DNA from: Prostheceraeus crozeri
Taxonomy: Eukaryota > Platyhelminthes > Polycladida > Euryleptidae
DNA length: 64,000 nucleotides
Direction of reading: 5' to 3'
Assembly (NCBI GenBank): GCA_907163375.1
Contig: CAJQUW010010359.1
Coordinates: forward strand, 186,001-250,000
Shown: one piece after another, positions 44,593 through 56,090 of the stretch
Layout of the letters: the number at the start of each line of letters is the position of its first letter
Numbering within the stretch: the first letter of the stretch is position 1
Position numbers and translations under genes: made by a program
The notes under the pieces: generated by a model
Database searches by the model: none
What the model was told of the DNA's origin: nothing
Seen by the model: only the letters and a program-made list of their open reading frames with translations

Positions 44593-45274
44593 TCATATTT
44601 GTGTCGCAACACTTCTGATCGATTCATCATAGAACGCGAGAGAATCAGCGAATTTATAGCAGGGAGATGCACGAAGCGTGTAAATCAGCTTGGGAATAGC
44701 CAAACAATTCCGTAGTAAAAACAAAGCCGGATGTGAGTCGATAAGTATCAAACGACTACACATGCGCGCTAATTCTGCCTTTTTAGCATCCAAAGTATTT
44801 TGAACTCCTTTATCGAGAATTGAAGATCCCAAGAGGTGCAACTGATCAGGCTTGGTTTCTCTCACTGTCGGAAGAAAAACTGAAATTTCGTCGAGATGAA
44901 GTTTAAATGAGTCAATATCATATCCGAGATTGATCACCTCACACTTGGAGGGATTGATTTCTAAACCAATATCGGCCAGACGGGGAATTATTGTCTGTAG
45001 ATCCGTTAAAGTAGTAGAAGCTGGGCCAGCTATTGTAGCATCATCTAAATACCAAGCATTAAAAGGGCAAGTGACCATTTGTGCAACTTCATCAACTCCA
45101 AGAGCAAAACACAGAGGCCCAAGGGGATCTCCCTGTTGAATTCCTGTTGATGAATCAAGAAAACGTTCACGGAAAAGTAAAAGAGTTTGCGATTGAGTAA
45201 GCTTGTTTTGCAAAAGCAAAAGAGCTGGGTACTCTTTCGTTCAACACTTCCAGCATATGATCTCGACGTGAAGT
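44593..45274 (-). pseudogene. RLE-type LINE: second half of reverse transcriptase
   Basis: The frame starts just after the insertion junction with TSRRDHMLEVLNERVPS-like words, then TGIQQGDPLGPLCFALGVDE (motif B) and FNAWYLDDATIAG (motif C, YLDD). The thumb region LADIGLEINPSKCEVINL follows. The catalytic residues are intact in this half. A frame break lies near 45225, and another at about 44440-44593 before the nuclease. Confidence 0.85.
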
Positions 45275-46019
45275 GTTGAATGCACAGAATTAAATATTTT
45301 GTTTATCTGCTTCGGTTTGCTGGAAGTGTGATTAATACGAAACTGACGGCACATAGAGGAACCTATTAAGTGGGCAAGAAGGAATTCCTAATACCTTACA
45401 GAGATAGGAAGAAAGTCGTGCGTCGCTTGCGGATTAATGTGAGTTCCAGCAAAGTGCTTCGATTGCTAAAATTCCTTTAGATTCGAAGACTTCAGATCAT
45501 TGCCCACAATTTTTTTACCATAATGTTGGCCCTTCCGATCATTATTAAAGAAAGTAGCAGGCGTACGAAAATTAGTTCACTTGATGATTTTACATCCTCT
45601 CCTCGGCATTGCTCACTGTATAGTGCATACCAGAGCTGGAAAAATTCCACTGAAATTTTTTAATTCCAATTCCAGAGCAGAAATTTCAATTCCAATTCCA
45701 GTCGAAACAGTTCAATTCAATTCCAATTCCATAATGAGATTCAATTCCGATAATTGCATGACGCGTATATGTTAATGTATCTAAAGTTTCCTCGCTTCAA
45801 TCTAACCCATGTGCCCGTATCCTATCCTCGTTATTCCTGTGTGCCGTTCCCTGCGTCGTTCCTATGTGCATTCTCATGTTCATAGTTCATATTTCTTGTG
45901 TACATGTACATGTATATATGTAGCCGGTCAGCCTACGCCATTTTCGTTTCGTAAACGAGATATTCAACATCTTGTGAAAATGAGAAAGGAAAATTAACGG
46001 TCCGCTGAGAGAGAGAGAG

Positions 46020-47044
46020 CATAGAAATTAACAGTACCATAGAAAGTCCTAGAGTGGAAATTGCATGAAAATTATGGCACACGCCGGGGGAACTAAGTTA
46101 TGGCAAAACGCAAATTGTGCGAGCTGGTTTCCATGTTTTCTTATTTGTATTTATATTTATCTAGCCAAATTGTGATCTGGATTGCTGCCCCTTGTCCAAA
46201 GATCATACACAAAAGCAATAATGAATTTACAAAATACTGCGGCGACAGGATGACAAAGAAATCCTTTAAAACGTTCTGTACGTTCATCATTTTGAAATAT
46301 CGCTCCTATAATCTATCAAGAGTATTATCAGTCACATATGCAACTTGCAATGTCGATTTACAGAACATGCATTGCTCCAGCTTGAAATCAGAGGTCAAGA
46401 AATCTCAGAGTATTCATTTTACTTGGAAGGGCTCCCCTGTTCACTATATTTGAACCATTTTCAAAATCTTAACATGCTTTCGAATATCAGCTTCCAAAAT
46501 ATCATCACACTATATCACATGTGTCATTTAATGATTAATTGAAAAGTTCCAACGACTATTCACTTATCTGAGAAATTGTTGTCGGTGAAGAAGCTTTCAA
46601 TGTGCTTATTCGACAAATGCGCTAGGTTTCTTAACCGTATAAAGGAGAAATCATCCTATAATTAGAATTTTTTCTATTGAATTCTTGAGATATTCTTACA
46701 ACCAGTGCACCGCCCACTTTCAATTATGACTTTGTGGACCAATTTTTACTTCGAATTTTGAAAAATAGTTGTTAATGACTGCTGCAAATCGACACAATAT
46801 ACCAACCCAGGGAATAGTAGGCTATGCCACATGAAACAATGCCACCCTCTCACTTAATATTATCTTCATAAAAATCCTGCATTAATTTGCTGCCAACAAC
46901 TTCCACAACCAACTTGGCAAATAGTTTGACTATGATACAATGTTTTAGATCGAATCTGATCTACAAACCATAAATTTTTCCATGTGCCATCATTGTACAT
47001 AGGCAAGATATCAAACTTCCATTCTAGTGTACTATTATCTACTT

Positions 47045-47049
<5 letters not shown>
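46020..47049 (-). mobile_element. P-like element relative inserted in the GA run of the hAT MITE
   Basis: The hAT copy at 17658-19147 has a short GA-rich tract at this point; here 1030 bp interrupt it. The ends CATAGAAATTA and TACTTCTATG are inverted and sit in GA repeat, so an eight-base duplication AGAGAGAG is present but cannot prove the junction. Most of the interior matches the reverse complement of 51700-52500, the left two-thirds of the P-like element at 51687-53229. The THAP part is missing. Short frames conserved between the two copies (for example EIRGQEIS/EIRGQEIL) are not recognised as transposase. Confidence 0.8.

Positions 47050-47096
<47 letters not shown>
47050..47096. repeat. 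GA microsatellite
   Basis: More than 20 GA units directly right of the P-like insertion. The homologous place in the copy at 17658-19147 has only short, impure GA runs (around 18735-18750), so the run expanded after the copies split. Confidence 0.95.
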
Positions 47097-47099
<3 letters not shown>

Positions 47100-48622
47100 G
47101 AATAAATCTATTAATAAACTGACAGAAGAAAGAAATTCAATGTGCAAATAACGTGATTGTTGATGAAAGAAAAAACGACGATAAAAATGGCATCATGAAA
47201 ACTGATTAATGGTCCATGTTAAAAAAGGAGATTAAAAATTCCGTGATAAGAACGAAATGTGGTCGGGTCGAAAGCTAACGAGCAGAGATTAAAGGAAACT
47301 CTTTCAATTTTCAAAAGAAAGTGGATTTATCGTCAAGTGTCAAAAATTTGCATAAATTAGAAACGATGAGAAATTGAAACAACAACAACTACCAACAACA
47401 ACACATACGACATCTTCAGTAGCTGTTCGAAGAACTCCGGGCTCTCGCGGTGTAACTTGACTACAGAAGTAACAACTACAACTGCCTACCAGCGAACAAC
47501 AACACATGCGGCAAAACATCAGCGAGCGCGATTGAAGATTGACGGTATAAGTGACACTGATATTCATGATATTTATGATATTAATTTGGTATAAGTGAGT
47601 CCGATCGAATTGAAGTGAATTCAACATCAAGTAGTGAACTGCAAGTTTAAAGTTTTTCTTTTATCGTTGAGTATCGCATTTGTATAACTATAGTCTTGAA
47701 AATTATTATTGTCAATTGTTGTGATTGGAAGTTGAATAATATTTCATGTCATTGCCATTTTAATTGAATCATTAAGTATTAGAATAATTTGTTGACACTG
47801 TCTATATTGTGATTTGAACTGACAGGCTGCCCTTTAATGCAGGGTTAATTTTCCTCTTTCCAAACCGATTGTTTTTCGTGTGTACAGAAATTAAGTTAAT
47901 CTCCAATTTTTGTGCTTATCTAATCAATAACTAAATTCAACAATTGTTTTATTTTGATTAATTAGCCTATCTTACCTGATAAATAACTAAATAACAGATT
48001 GAACAAAGATGATTATCTTCTCATTGTTTGCTTAATTGCTGAATTAACATTGTCCGGGGGCTGTAGGCCCATGAATGTCACAATTAGCACCCTTTATTCA
48101 ACAATAGAATAAAACTAGCTCTGTCGATCTATCCCTCTCTCTTATCTCTGCGTGCAGTTAACACAACGGCCGAATACTGTGATTTCAATTTTTGTACAAA
48201 TAGATTTATCACAGGTCTTTCGAAAGAGTGGAATTGAGGTTTATCAAGGTCAATTCCAATTCCAGTAGATTTAAATATCGTCAATTCCAATTCCAATTCC
48301 GACAAAAAATGGAATTAATTCCGGGTCGGAATTAATTCCAATTCCGACTTTTCCAACTCTGGTGCATACATTGAATCGAAGCCAAGACAGGGATGTGTGT
48401 TTTGGTGTGTGCGAAGTGATATCACAGCACGCATGCATCTCTCACTGGCTCTGATGTCCTCTGCTGACAGCTTATTGTTTGTCATTTCCAATAGCAAGCG
48501 ATACACGAATTATCCATTCGAGAAGGAGCAAGTTGTGCCATTTCGACATTAAGGTTACATACAATTCTTCCTTTCTAGGAAACCGAAGCGCGCGCAGATG
48601 AATCTAATTCTGTGGTTGAATG

Positions 48623-49231
48623 CGTTATTCACATCCAGTTTGATCATGATGTGCGGTTCATTGGAATTATCAGATAACTTATTTTTGACATACTGACGAG
48701 CAGTGTGTACCACCGCCTCACAGCTTCCTTTAACACCACAGCCCATCTGGATTGGTTTGAGTTCGGATGCTATTTCAGACATGGAGAGTCTCACACAAAA
48801 TTTTGCTGCTAATCGACGCAATGTGTTCCCAATGGCAATTGGTCGGAATCCACCGTCTTTTTTCTTCAAAGCAATGAGGGATGAAGAGAAGAAAAGATCT
48901 CGCGCTTGATCTGGAATATGGCCTCGAATAAAACAATTAGCCAGTGCTGTTAGAGAATTCAGTAATTGTTCACCAGCTGCAGATGTGTCATTTCGAACGA
49001 GATCTTTCAAGTGACCGGGTCGCAAACCATCGATTCCACTACTGCTGCTCGAAGGAAATGATCGAATCGCCTTCAAAACAATATCGTTAGTAATATGAGA
49101 GATATCCTCCTGAATTGCAGTTGGACAATCTCGAATATCGGTTGGGGCTGGCGGATGTTTCAAAATAAGTTGGTTAGTAACATCCGGAAATTCATGAACC
49201 ACGACTTCATCTGATGTTAGAACTCTGACGG
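48623..49231 (-). pseudogene. RLE-type LINE: first half of reverse transcriptase
   Basis: The frame reads RSFPSSSSSGIDGLRPGHLK, the block that opens the fingers of this LINE group, then SSLIALKKKDGGFRPIAIGN and QMGCGVKGSCEAVVHTARQ. It ends at the insertion point inside IMIKLDVNNAFN, which is motif A with its catalytic aspartate. The next residues appear on the far side of family X, at 45274. Confidence 0.88.
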
Positions 49232-49246
49232 CAGCTGATACATCAC

Positions 49247-50680
49247 TTACTCACTTTTACTTTACTTTCTCCTTTTAACGTCTGCTTTTCCTCCTTGGTG
49301 AGGGTTGAACGTGATGAGACTCCTCCAACGGGCGCGGTCCTGTGTGTCTTCCACTGTCAGCCTCAGCTCCTTCATTTCTTCCTGGATGGTCTGCAGCCAT
49401 GATCTTCTTGGTCTGCCACGTGGCCTGGGACCTTCGACAGCCACGTTGAGCACGCGATGAATCGGCTCCTCCTCTGTCCTCCGTTTCACGTGCACGAACC
49501 ACCTCAACCTGCGTTCTCTGAGTACGACCTGCAGCTGTTTGAGGCCGTACCTGCCTGCTACTTCAGCGCTGTCAACTCGATCGGAGAGTGAGACACCGGT
49601 CATGTACCGCAGCATCCGTCTGTCAAACGAACGCAGTTGTTGGGCCAGGTGTTGTGTGAGGGCCCATGATTCGGCACCATAGAGCAGCACGGGTCTGATG
49701 CATGCGCTATACACGTGTCCGCGGCATTTGAGTGGTACGTGTCGGTTCCTGAGGAGACTTGCCAGATCTTTCCATTTGCGCCATGCGGACGCAATTCTCG
49801 CTCGCACCGCTCGCTCTGATACTCCTTTGCAGCTCAACACATCCCCGAGATAACAAAACTCTTTCACTACGTCGATCTCCACACCGTCTATCACACATCT
49901 TTCATCTTCGTCGGTACTCCTTGCGTTGTTTACGCACATCGAACACTGGAAGTTTGTGACGCCTGTGAGAGAATTCAGTCCACTGCAGCGTTTGTGACAC
50001 CACTTATCACAGCTTTGGCAGAGAATAGTTGGCACCTACGCCGCGACCGCATACACCACAAGGAAACCTTGATTGAAGAGGAGAAGATTCTTCGCTGCCA
50101 CTGATCAACATCTTCGTCTTTTGGATATTCACTTTCAAACCTTTGCTTTCCATGTCCTCCTTCCATTTCTTGAACATTTCTTCCACTTCTTCCTTGCTCC
50201 CGCCTGTAAGGACCAGGTCATCTGCGTACAATATCTTCATCAATCCTCCCTTTCTGCGATCTTTCGTAGCTTCTTCCATTACGAGAATGAAGAGAAGGGG
50301 GCTGAGAGCAGATCCCTGATGAACACCAACACCTATGCCGAAATCTTTTGACATTCCGCCTGCAACACACACTTTCGATGTTGTGTCTACATACAAGGAC
50401 ATGATGAGGTTTATCAGGTGTTCTGGCACTTTCTGTCGTCGGAGGGCCCATCTGATGACATCTCGTGGGACGCGATCAAAAGCTTTTTGGAGGTCGACGA
50501 AGACATGAAACAATTTCTTTTTCTTTTCCATGTATCTCTCCTGAAGTCTTCTGATGATGAAGATTGCATCCGTACACGATTTTCCTCGGCTGTATGCAAA
50601 CTGCTGTTCTCCAATGCTGACCAAACTTCTCAATCTCTTTTCTAGGACTTTCTCAAAGATCTTCATTCCATGCTCCATCT
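49247..50680 (-). mobile_element. RTE-like LINE, 5'-truncated, inserted in the RLE-type LINE
   Basis: The element is bounded by a perfect 15-bp target duplication CAGCTGATACATCAC (49232-49246 and 50681-50695). It begins within the reverse transcriptase and ends with a TAAAGTAAAAGTGAGTAAGT tail at 49247-49265, on the - strand. Insertion by target-primed reverse transcription explains the truncation and the duplication. Confidence 0.93.
49262..50680 (-). pseudogene. RTE-like LINE protein: reverse transcriptase and zinc finger
   Basis: The 5' frame reads EKRLRSLVSIGEQQFAYSRG (fingers), HVFVDLQKAFDRVPRDVIRW (motif A), GVHQGSALSPLLFILVMEEA (motif B) and MKILYADDLVLTGGSKEEVE (motif C, YADD). A PHD-like zinc finger follows (CGVCGRGVGAN, then LCQSCDKWCHKRCSGL and FQCSMC), split across a frame change near 50020. 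The C-terminal domain has VVKEFCYLGDVLSCKGVSER, GRPRRSWLQTIQEEMKELRL and VEDTQDRARWRSLI. The catalytic core is intact but the N-terminal endonuclease is missing and the frame is broken once. Confidence 0.9.
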
Positions 50681-50695
50681 CAGCTGATACATCAC

Positions 50696-51456
50696 CATCC
50701 ATCAATTTAGACTTTACACGTTTTTTAAGTAAATCTGTTTCATATTTATCTGCCTTTTTTTCTCTTTTGAACTAAAGCTTAACGTGAGTCCATGAGCGAC
50801 AGCTTCAAAACGTTCGATTGTTCAAATTTCCTAATTTGCTGTTTAGTGAAGGTGGCCAATGAGCACGATGCTTTTTCGTTATGACATTTAGGATTCTGAA
50901 GGCATTGTGAAGCAAAAGTATAAAGTTTAATCCAACATGAAAAATCGCTTGCGTTCGATAAAACATCGTTAATGAGTTTACTTCGAGTTTTAGCAGCAAG
51001 AATTCGTGCTCCTTTCGGAATGCGCTGGAGCAGACCAAATTTTCGCTTGTGTTTAGACACTGAGAGAATGATTTCATTCGCGTCAAAATTTTGTGGGACA
51101 TGAGTCGGCTGTTCACTGATATTATTGAATTCATTGATCTGACAATAAGGATGTTGGCAGGATGGGCAAGACCAATTGCTGAGATGACTAGACTGACGCT
51201 TGGTGAGACCGACGTAAGTATGATGAAAGCTTCTATTACAACCCGATCAGAGACGAGATAATTTGCGTCTATTAAATTCATGGCATATACTGCAATCTTC
51301 AGAAATCTTTGGTATACTCCCTTCATGTATGTCACTTCGAATTGAAGAATCTTGAAGGTTGGATTCACGGGGAATTATTGTAGTAGCTGTCCATTCACGA
51401 GATTCAAGTACTACCAAGTCAATTGTCTCATCTAGACTGTTTGCAGACTTTATCAA
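50696..51456 (-). pseudogene. RLE-type LINE: N-terminal zinc-finger region
   Basis: The start has EDCSICHEFNRRKLSRL, and a second cluster near 51180 reads SNWSCPSCQHPYCQ, together resembling a cross-brace or paired zinc finger at the N-terminus of R2-like LINE proteins, where it binds DNA. The next piece, HKRKFGLLQRIPKGARILAA, leads to SDFSCWIKLYTFASQCLQNP, conserved ahead of the reverse transcriptase. The pieces are in different frames. The start codon at 51456 is a guess. Confidence 0.6.
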
Positions 51457-51686
51457 GTGCTCATTTAGTCATGTCATTAATTGTTAAGATTAATTGTAAT
51501 GTAATATAAATTATTGTACCATTTAAATTATTCAAATAGATGAATGAACCAAGCCGACAGCAGGCAGCACATGGTGCAACGTTTACCATTACTATCTGGA
51601 TTAGATATCATGCTTGTTATCTATATGGGCAAATTCCACACTAGTGAAGAAAACACAGATATACAGCTTAAGGTATATACTGAAAG

Positions 51687-53229
51687 CATGGACTCCTAGG
51701 TACATAGAAGTAGATAATATTACACTAGAATGAACGTCTGATATCTTGCCTATGTACAATGATGGCCAATGAAAAATCTATGGTTTGTAGATCATATTCG
51801 ATCTAAAACATTGTATCATAGTCAAACTATTCGCCAAGTTGGTTGTTGAAGTTGTTGACAGAAAATTGCAGGATTTTCATGAAGAGAATTTTAAGTGAGA
51901 TGGTGGCATTGTTTCATATGAAATAGCCTACTTTTCCATGGATTAATATGCTGTGTCTATTTGTAGCAGTGATTAACAACTATTCTGCAATTTTTCAACA
52001 CTGGAATGCGAATTGAAATTTGGTTCAAAGATAAAAATTCTAATTATTGGATAATTTCTCCCTCTAACTGTCAAGAAACCTAGCTCTCTTCTGGAATCAA
52101 CACATCGAAAGCTTCTTTATCGACAGACATTTATCAGATAAATGAAATGTCGTTGGAACTTTTCAATTAATCACTAAATGATTTATATGACATAGTGTGA
52201 TGATATTTTGAAGGCTCATATTCGAGAGCATGCAAAGGTTTTGAAAATTGTTCAAATATAATGAACAGGGGAATCCTTCAAAGTAAAATGAATGCTGTAA
52301 GATTTCTTGGCCTCTGATTTCAAGCTGGACTAATGCATGCTCTGTAAATCGACATTGCAAGTTCCATATGTGTCTGATTATACTCTTGATTGATTATAGG
52401 AGCGATATTTCAAAATGATGACCATACAGAACGTTTTAAAGGATTTCCTTCTTTGTCATCCTGTCGCCGCAGTATTTTGTAAATTCGGTATTGCTTTTGT
52501 GTACGTGGGCTCCCATGGACTCCTAGATATATATCTGTTTCAATGTAAAATAGGTAGATCGAATTATCAATAGTTTTGACAGAAATCCCGAAGGTACACA
52601 ATTATCATAAGAAAGTCTCATTTCGATGTCATCTAAATCAGTTACTTCATCACTTGATAAAAAGTCCTTCGATTTACTCTCATAGCAGCAGAGCGTTCAA
52701 GCCTTTTCGCTGAGGTAGCGGATGTCATTCTCGCGGTCGTGGATTTTGAAGAAAGATATGCAGGAGCGTTAGGTAAGACACTAGGGATCGCAGTTTTTTT
52801 TAGCTTCCTTCTTCTTAACTTCTGGTGCAAACTTTTCGATCGCCGTTTGTTCGAATCGTGTCGTTCCTCCATGAAATCGGAATCCACGAAATGCAACGAA
52901 CACATTCTTGAATGTTTAGTCACTTTAAAATTTTTAATTGGGTTCCGAGAGATCCATTTATTTAGTCTTTCTTTGTCATATATTGATTGGGTATTGATGG
53001 AAAGTGATGTATTCGTCTCTTCTTTGAGAATCGTAGCCACTGCGACAACCATACGCGGAGCACTTATTTGGCATTTTATGCGTCTCTACCAGAAGTGTGA
53101 TGCTCTATCGACGTCAGCCTTGTATCGTACACTGATGTCAGCAGTTTTATGCTACCTTTCAGTCCAGGTATTGTATATATCTAGGAGTCCATGATTATCC
53201 ACACTATGTTACATATCTAGGATTCCATG
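51687..53229 (-). mobile_element. P-like DNA transposon remnant with THAP domain
   Basis: The ends are CATGGACTCCTAGG (51687) and CTAGGATTCCATG (53229), inverted, flanked by a perfect eight-base duplication ACTGAAAG (51679-51686 and 53230-53237). A THAP zinc finger is encoded at the right end. P elements are the transposons with a THAP DNA-binding domain and eight-base duplications, so the assignment is good. A second inverted pair (52514 and 53193) lies inside. The catalytic part of the transposase was not seen. Confidence 0.88.
52642..53074 (-). pseudogene. THAP domain of a P-like transposase
   Basis: From an ATG at 53074 the - strand reads MPNKCSAYGCRSGYDSQRRD, then EYITFHQYPI: the C-x4-C and the 'FHxxP' word of a THAP finger. 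The finger continues in a different frame with RLNKWISRNPIKNFKVTKHS and MCSLHFVDSDFMEE, holding the closing C-x2-H and the DF word. A frameshift near 52980 separates the two halves. After the finger come LRRRKLKKTAIPSVLPNAP, the usual THAP follow-on, and a basic tail. Sequence-specific DNA binding at the transposon ends is the expected role. All eight signature residues are present if the shift is ignored. Confidence 0.85.
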
Positions 53230-53239
53230 ACTGAAAGTG

Positions 53240-55857
53240 TTAAGAGAGCACCGTAAATCCAACGACAAGATATCTGTTGAAAACAGCGCTAAAAAGTAGC
53301 AATTTTTTCAAGGAACTGGATATCCAGTGAAAAATATTGTAATAATTGATTTTGTTAACACCAATTCAAGCGAAATTTGACAGTCAAACTGCGAGCGAGC
53401 GCCAACAATAGGAGAGCAACGTAACTACGACCGACAAAGGAAAATTCGGTCCAGCAAAACAAAACTTGAATCGAAAAAATCTACCAAGTAAAACCAGAAT
53501 TATGAAATCGTAGACTCTCACAAAGATATCTTGCAGGAGCAGGAAAAAATTACGTCCTTCCAGTTCAAGAGATAGTTAATAAAGTGGGCTTCATGTCGGT
53601 AGTATAAAAATTGGCAAAAATTTAGCTTTTTAAACTGCTCAAATAATTTTTTGGACCACGGGAAAGTAATCTCCGTAGAAACTGAATTCTTAGATATGAA
53701 AATTTTCACTGTATACAGACACTTTCTTTTGAGTCGACACTATCTCTATATACAGTACCTACTATATGTTTTTTAACATGACGTTCTAAACTACTTGATT
53801 GATTCTAGAAAATTGACTTCTGTACACATAGATTGTTTTTATCATCATAGTAAGACATATTCTAAGTTTCAGATTCTTGTTCACATTTTAAATTAATGAA
53901 ATATCCACAGATCGCTTTTACCTGATTTAATCATGTATCATGTTGTAAACTATAAATAGGAAGAAATACAACTTAAATAGTTTAAATTCGGTTACTGCAT
54001 GCAAGTTTAAAAAGTCCTGGAATATTTTCTCCGGAAGGAAGTCGGTAGGATCCCTGATTGATGTCTCAGTAGCAGCAACATGATAAATAATATTGAGAAG
54101 CGATGGCCTTGCATTGAGTTAGCTCCTTAATTCTGAGTAAATGTGTTAATTTATATTAAATTTTGAGTCATGTATAATGGTGACACAAATATGGAACCGA
54201 TTGCTGTCTTTATGTCGCAAGAATGCAACTCACGTTCTAAGAGACATTCTTGCATCTTTATTGTGAACTGCAAATGCTCCTCAAATTTATTTCGTGACGT
54301 TTTTGACATTCTCTTCTACATACAGCATTAATAATATCCTAATAGTTGAAAGCATGTAATTAGATAGCTCTGCCGATTGAACTACTTTGTTTAATAACGT
54401 GATTCGCTGACATTATGGTTGTTGTTGATGATATAATGCATAGCATAAGATGCACCACATTTTGCATATAGCTGAACTTAGATTAAAGTTCACTGACACT
54501 CTTCAAAACTTTTAATCTCATAGAAAACAACCATTTCATTAAATATAACAACGTCATTTCGGTTAAATATGTTGAATGATTTTTATGACGGGTTATCAAT
54601 TTGTCCATTCCTTCATGATATGGTACCTCTAATAAACTCGGCACCTATCGAAGATGAGAATTTCACATCGAATGTGCTATCAGAACATTTTAGTCTTGAT
54701 GAGTAATACGATATCGTCATTTATTTTTTCTCAACCTTGTCATTACATACGACGTTTCATTGTTTATTAAAAATGTTTATTGGTCAGATCACAGACAGTC
54801 TCCAATTGAAGCCTGGAAGGAGCTGGTTTGTAGCAAGTTGAGCTGGGAAATAGCATTGACTTCAGCAACATCGTATCCAATTACTCAGTTACAATGTTTA
54901 GTACTATTCTTTCAAATTCATTTGCAGGCCAACAGTAATCGGCCTGCATTTTCATCAATTTTCGGATAAGAGAATCACGTCTTGGACCTTTAACTCAATA
55001 TGTCGAATTAGCCATAGGAAAAATCATCAGATGAAACGCCAAGAACCATATCAGGGTTGGTAGAATCTTTAGCGCTCAATGATCATGGTGCCAATTTTTT
55101 AAGCAACATGAAGTCACAATGAAATCAGGTGTATCCAACCAGTGTCAGTGGTTACTGACTAGATCCTGTACATGTTTGAAACCAAAATTGTGCTGCATTA
55201 GCCCTTTCTAGGTCTCCTTGCTGATTCTAAAAAAGCAATTCCATGTAATGCTCGTTACAGCAAAGAAGGTTTTGATAACTTTTTCTCCGATTCCGATTTA
55301 GGTCCATTCTGTCATAAATACTACTTATAAAACACAACACCGCTGCCATCGTCATAATCAAATTAAGCATATAAGAGATACCCTTTCAGATTATCGCAGC
55401 CGCTGCTTTATCTGACTGACTGACATAAATAGTTGCTGATAGCTGAGCAGGTCTACGCATATACATACAATTTCAAACATTATCAAATACGCTCCTATGA
55501 ACACGCTAGTAGAAAACGTAAGATGCAATTTCAATCTCTGCATCGTTAGAAGTGTGATCATCACGTAAACAATTTTGCATCATGTTCAAATTTTTTGATT
55601 AATGAGTCTAGTTGGTTAGAATTTTTGGTTCAACAACACAAGAAAATTGATGTCACAGACCGATAGACTATGCTTGCTTGCCATCTCTTGAATGACAGGA
55701 ATGTGAAGTATATATTTACCAGCATTCAGAAAGTTGGTGATTGTTTTGAATTTTCCAAAGCCTTTTCTCAAAATTGGCCTGTAGTAATACTTATGAGAGT
55801 TGCGTCATTGATCCAACTCCGATGCAATTTCATGAGAAGCAAATGAAAATAATGAAC
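53240..55857. other. No feature seen
   Basis: About 2.6 kb of AT-rich sequence. Short frames at 53518-53709 and 54760-54969 have no recognisable family. No repeat ends found. Confidence 0.5.
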
Positions 55858-56090
55858 TCAGTAGGCTCTAAAAATGGAATCAGAGGCGTCCGCGACTTGT
55901 GGCTGGAGCCCTGCAGTTTTTAGGTCTTCCTTCACCACTTCTGCCCAGGTCTTCTTCGGTCTTCCTCTCTTATTTACACCATTCACATTTAGCTCCATCA
56001 CACTTCTGACACATTCCTGTCGATCTTTCCTCATCACGTGCCCATGCCATCGTAAGCGGTAGTAGTAAGTAAAACTCCACTTCTGGATAG
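55858..56090 (-). mobile_element. LINE C-terminal fragment
   Basis: The - strand frame reads RLRWHGHVMRKDRQECVRSV and RGRPKKTWAEVVKEDLKTAG. This is the C-terminal domain of RTE-like LINE proteins, related to 35860-36300. It ends at the GC-rich sequence that starts at about 56090. Confidence 0.8.

Larger units (their letters stand above)
45631..48361 (+). mobile_element. hAT-type MITE inserted in family X
   Basis: CAGAGCTGGAAAAATTCC at 45631 and CTTTTCCAACTCTG ending at 48361. The flanks GTGCATAC (45623-45630 and 48362-48369) are a perfect eight-base duplication. The body is the same as 17658-19147 (inverted) and the right end as 1-107. It is longer than that copy because of the insertion at 46020-47049 and the expanded GA run beside it. 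Confidence 0.93.
45283..48614 (-). mobile_element. Family X DNA transposon inserted in the RLE-type LINE, itself interrupted
   Basis: Ends CACAGAATTAAAT (45283) and TCTAATTCTGTG (48614) match family X at 42290-42799, in the opposite direction. Flanks are GTTGAATG at 45275-45282 and 48615-48622, a perfect duplication. With the hAT MITE (45631-48361) and its duplication removed, about 590 bp remain, close to the 510-bp copy. No coding capacity. Confidence 0.9.
43593..51480 (-). mobile_element. RLE-type LINE (R2/HERO/NeSL-like), interrupted by two insertions
   Basis: Read right to left: N-terminal zinc-finger region (50696-51456), start of reverse transcriptase (48623-49231), rest of reverse transcriptase (44593-45274) and C-terminal restriction-like endonuclease (43593-44410). 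It is split at 49247-50680 by an RTE-like LINE and at 45283-48614 by family X. Both interruptions are flanked by perfect target duplications, and the protein reads on across each one. Several internal shifts and stops show it was already decayed or decayed later. The order RT then restriction-like nuclease identifies the R2-like group of LINEs. Confidence 0.88.

Noticed and set aside
47041-47147. Leu-Ser repeat protein segment
   Set aside because: Translation of the GA microsatellite on the opposite strand.
43818-49202. Separate host genes for the reverse transcriptase and endonuclease frames
   Set aside because: The target duplications around each insertion and the continuous LINE domain order show one interrupted element.
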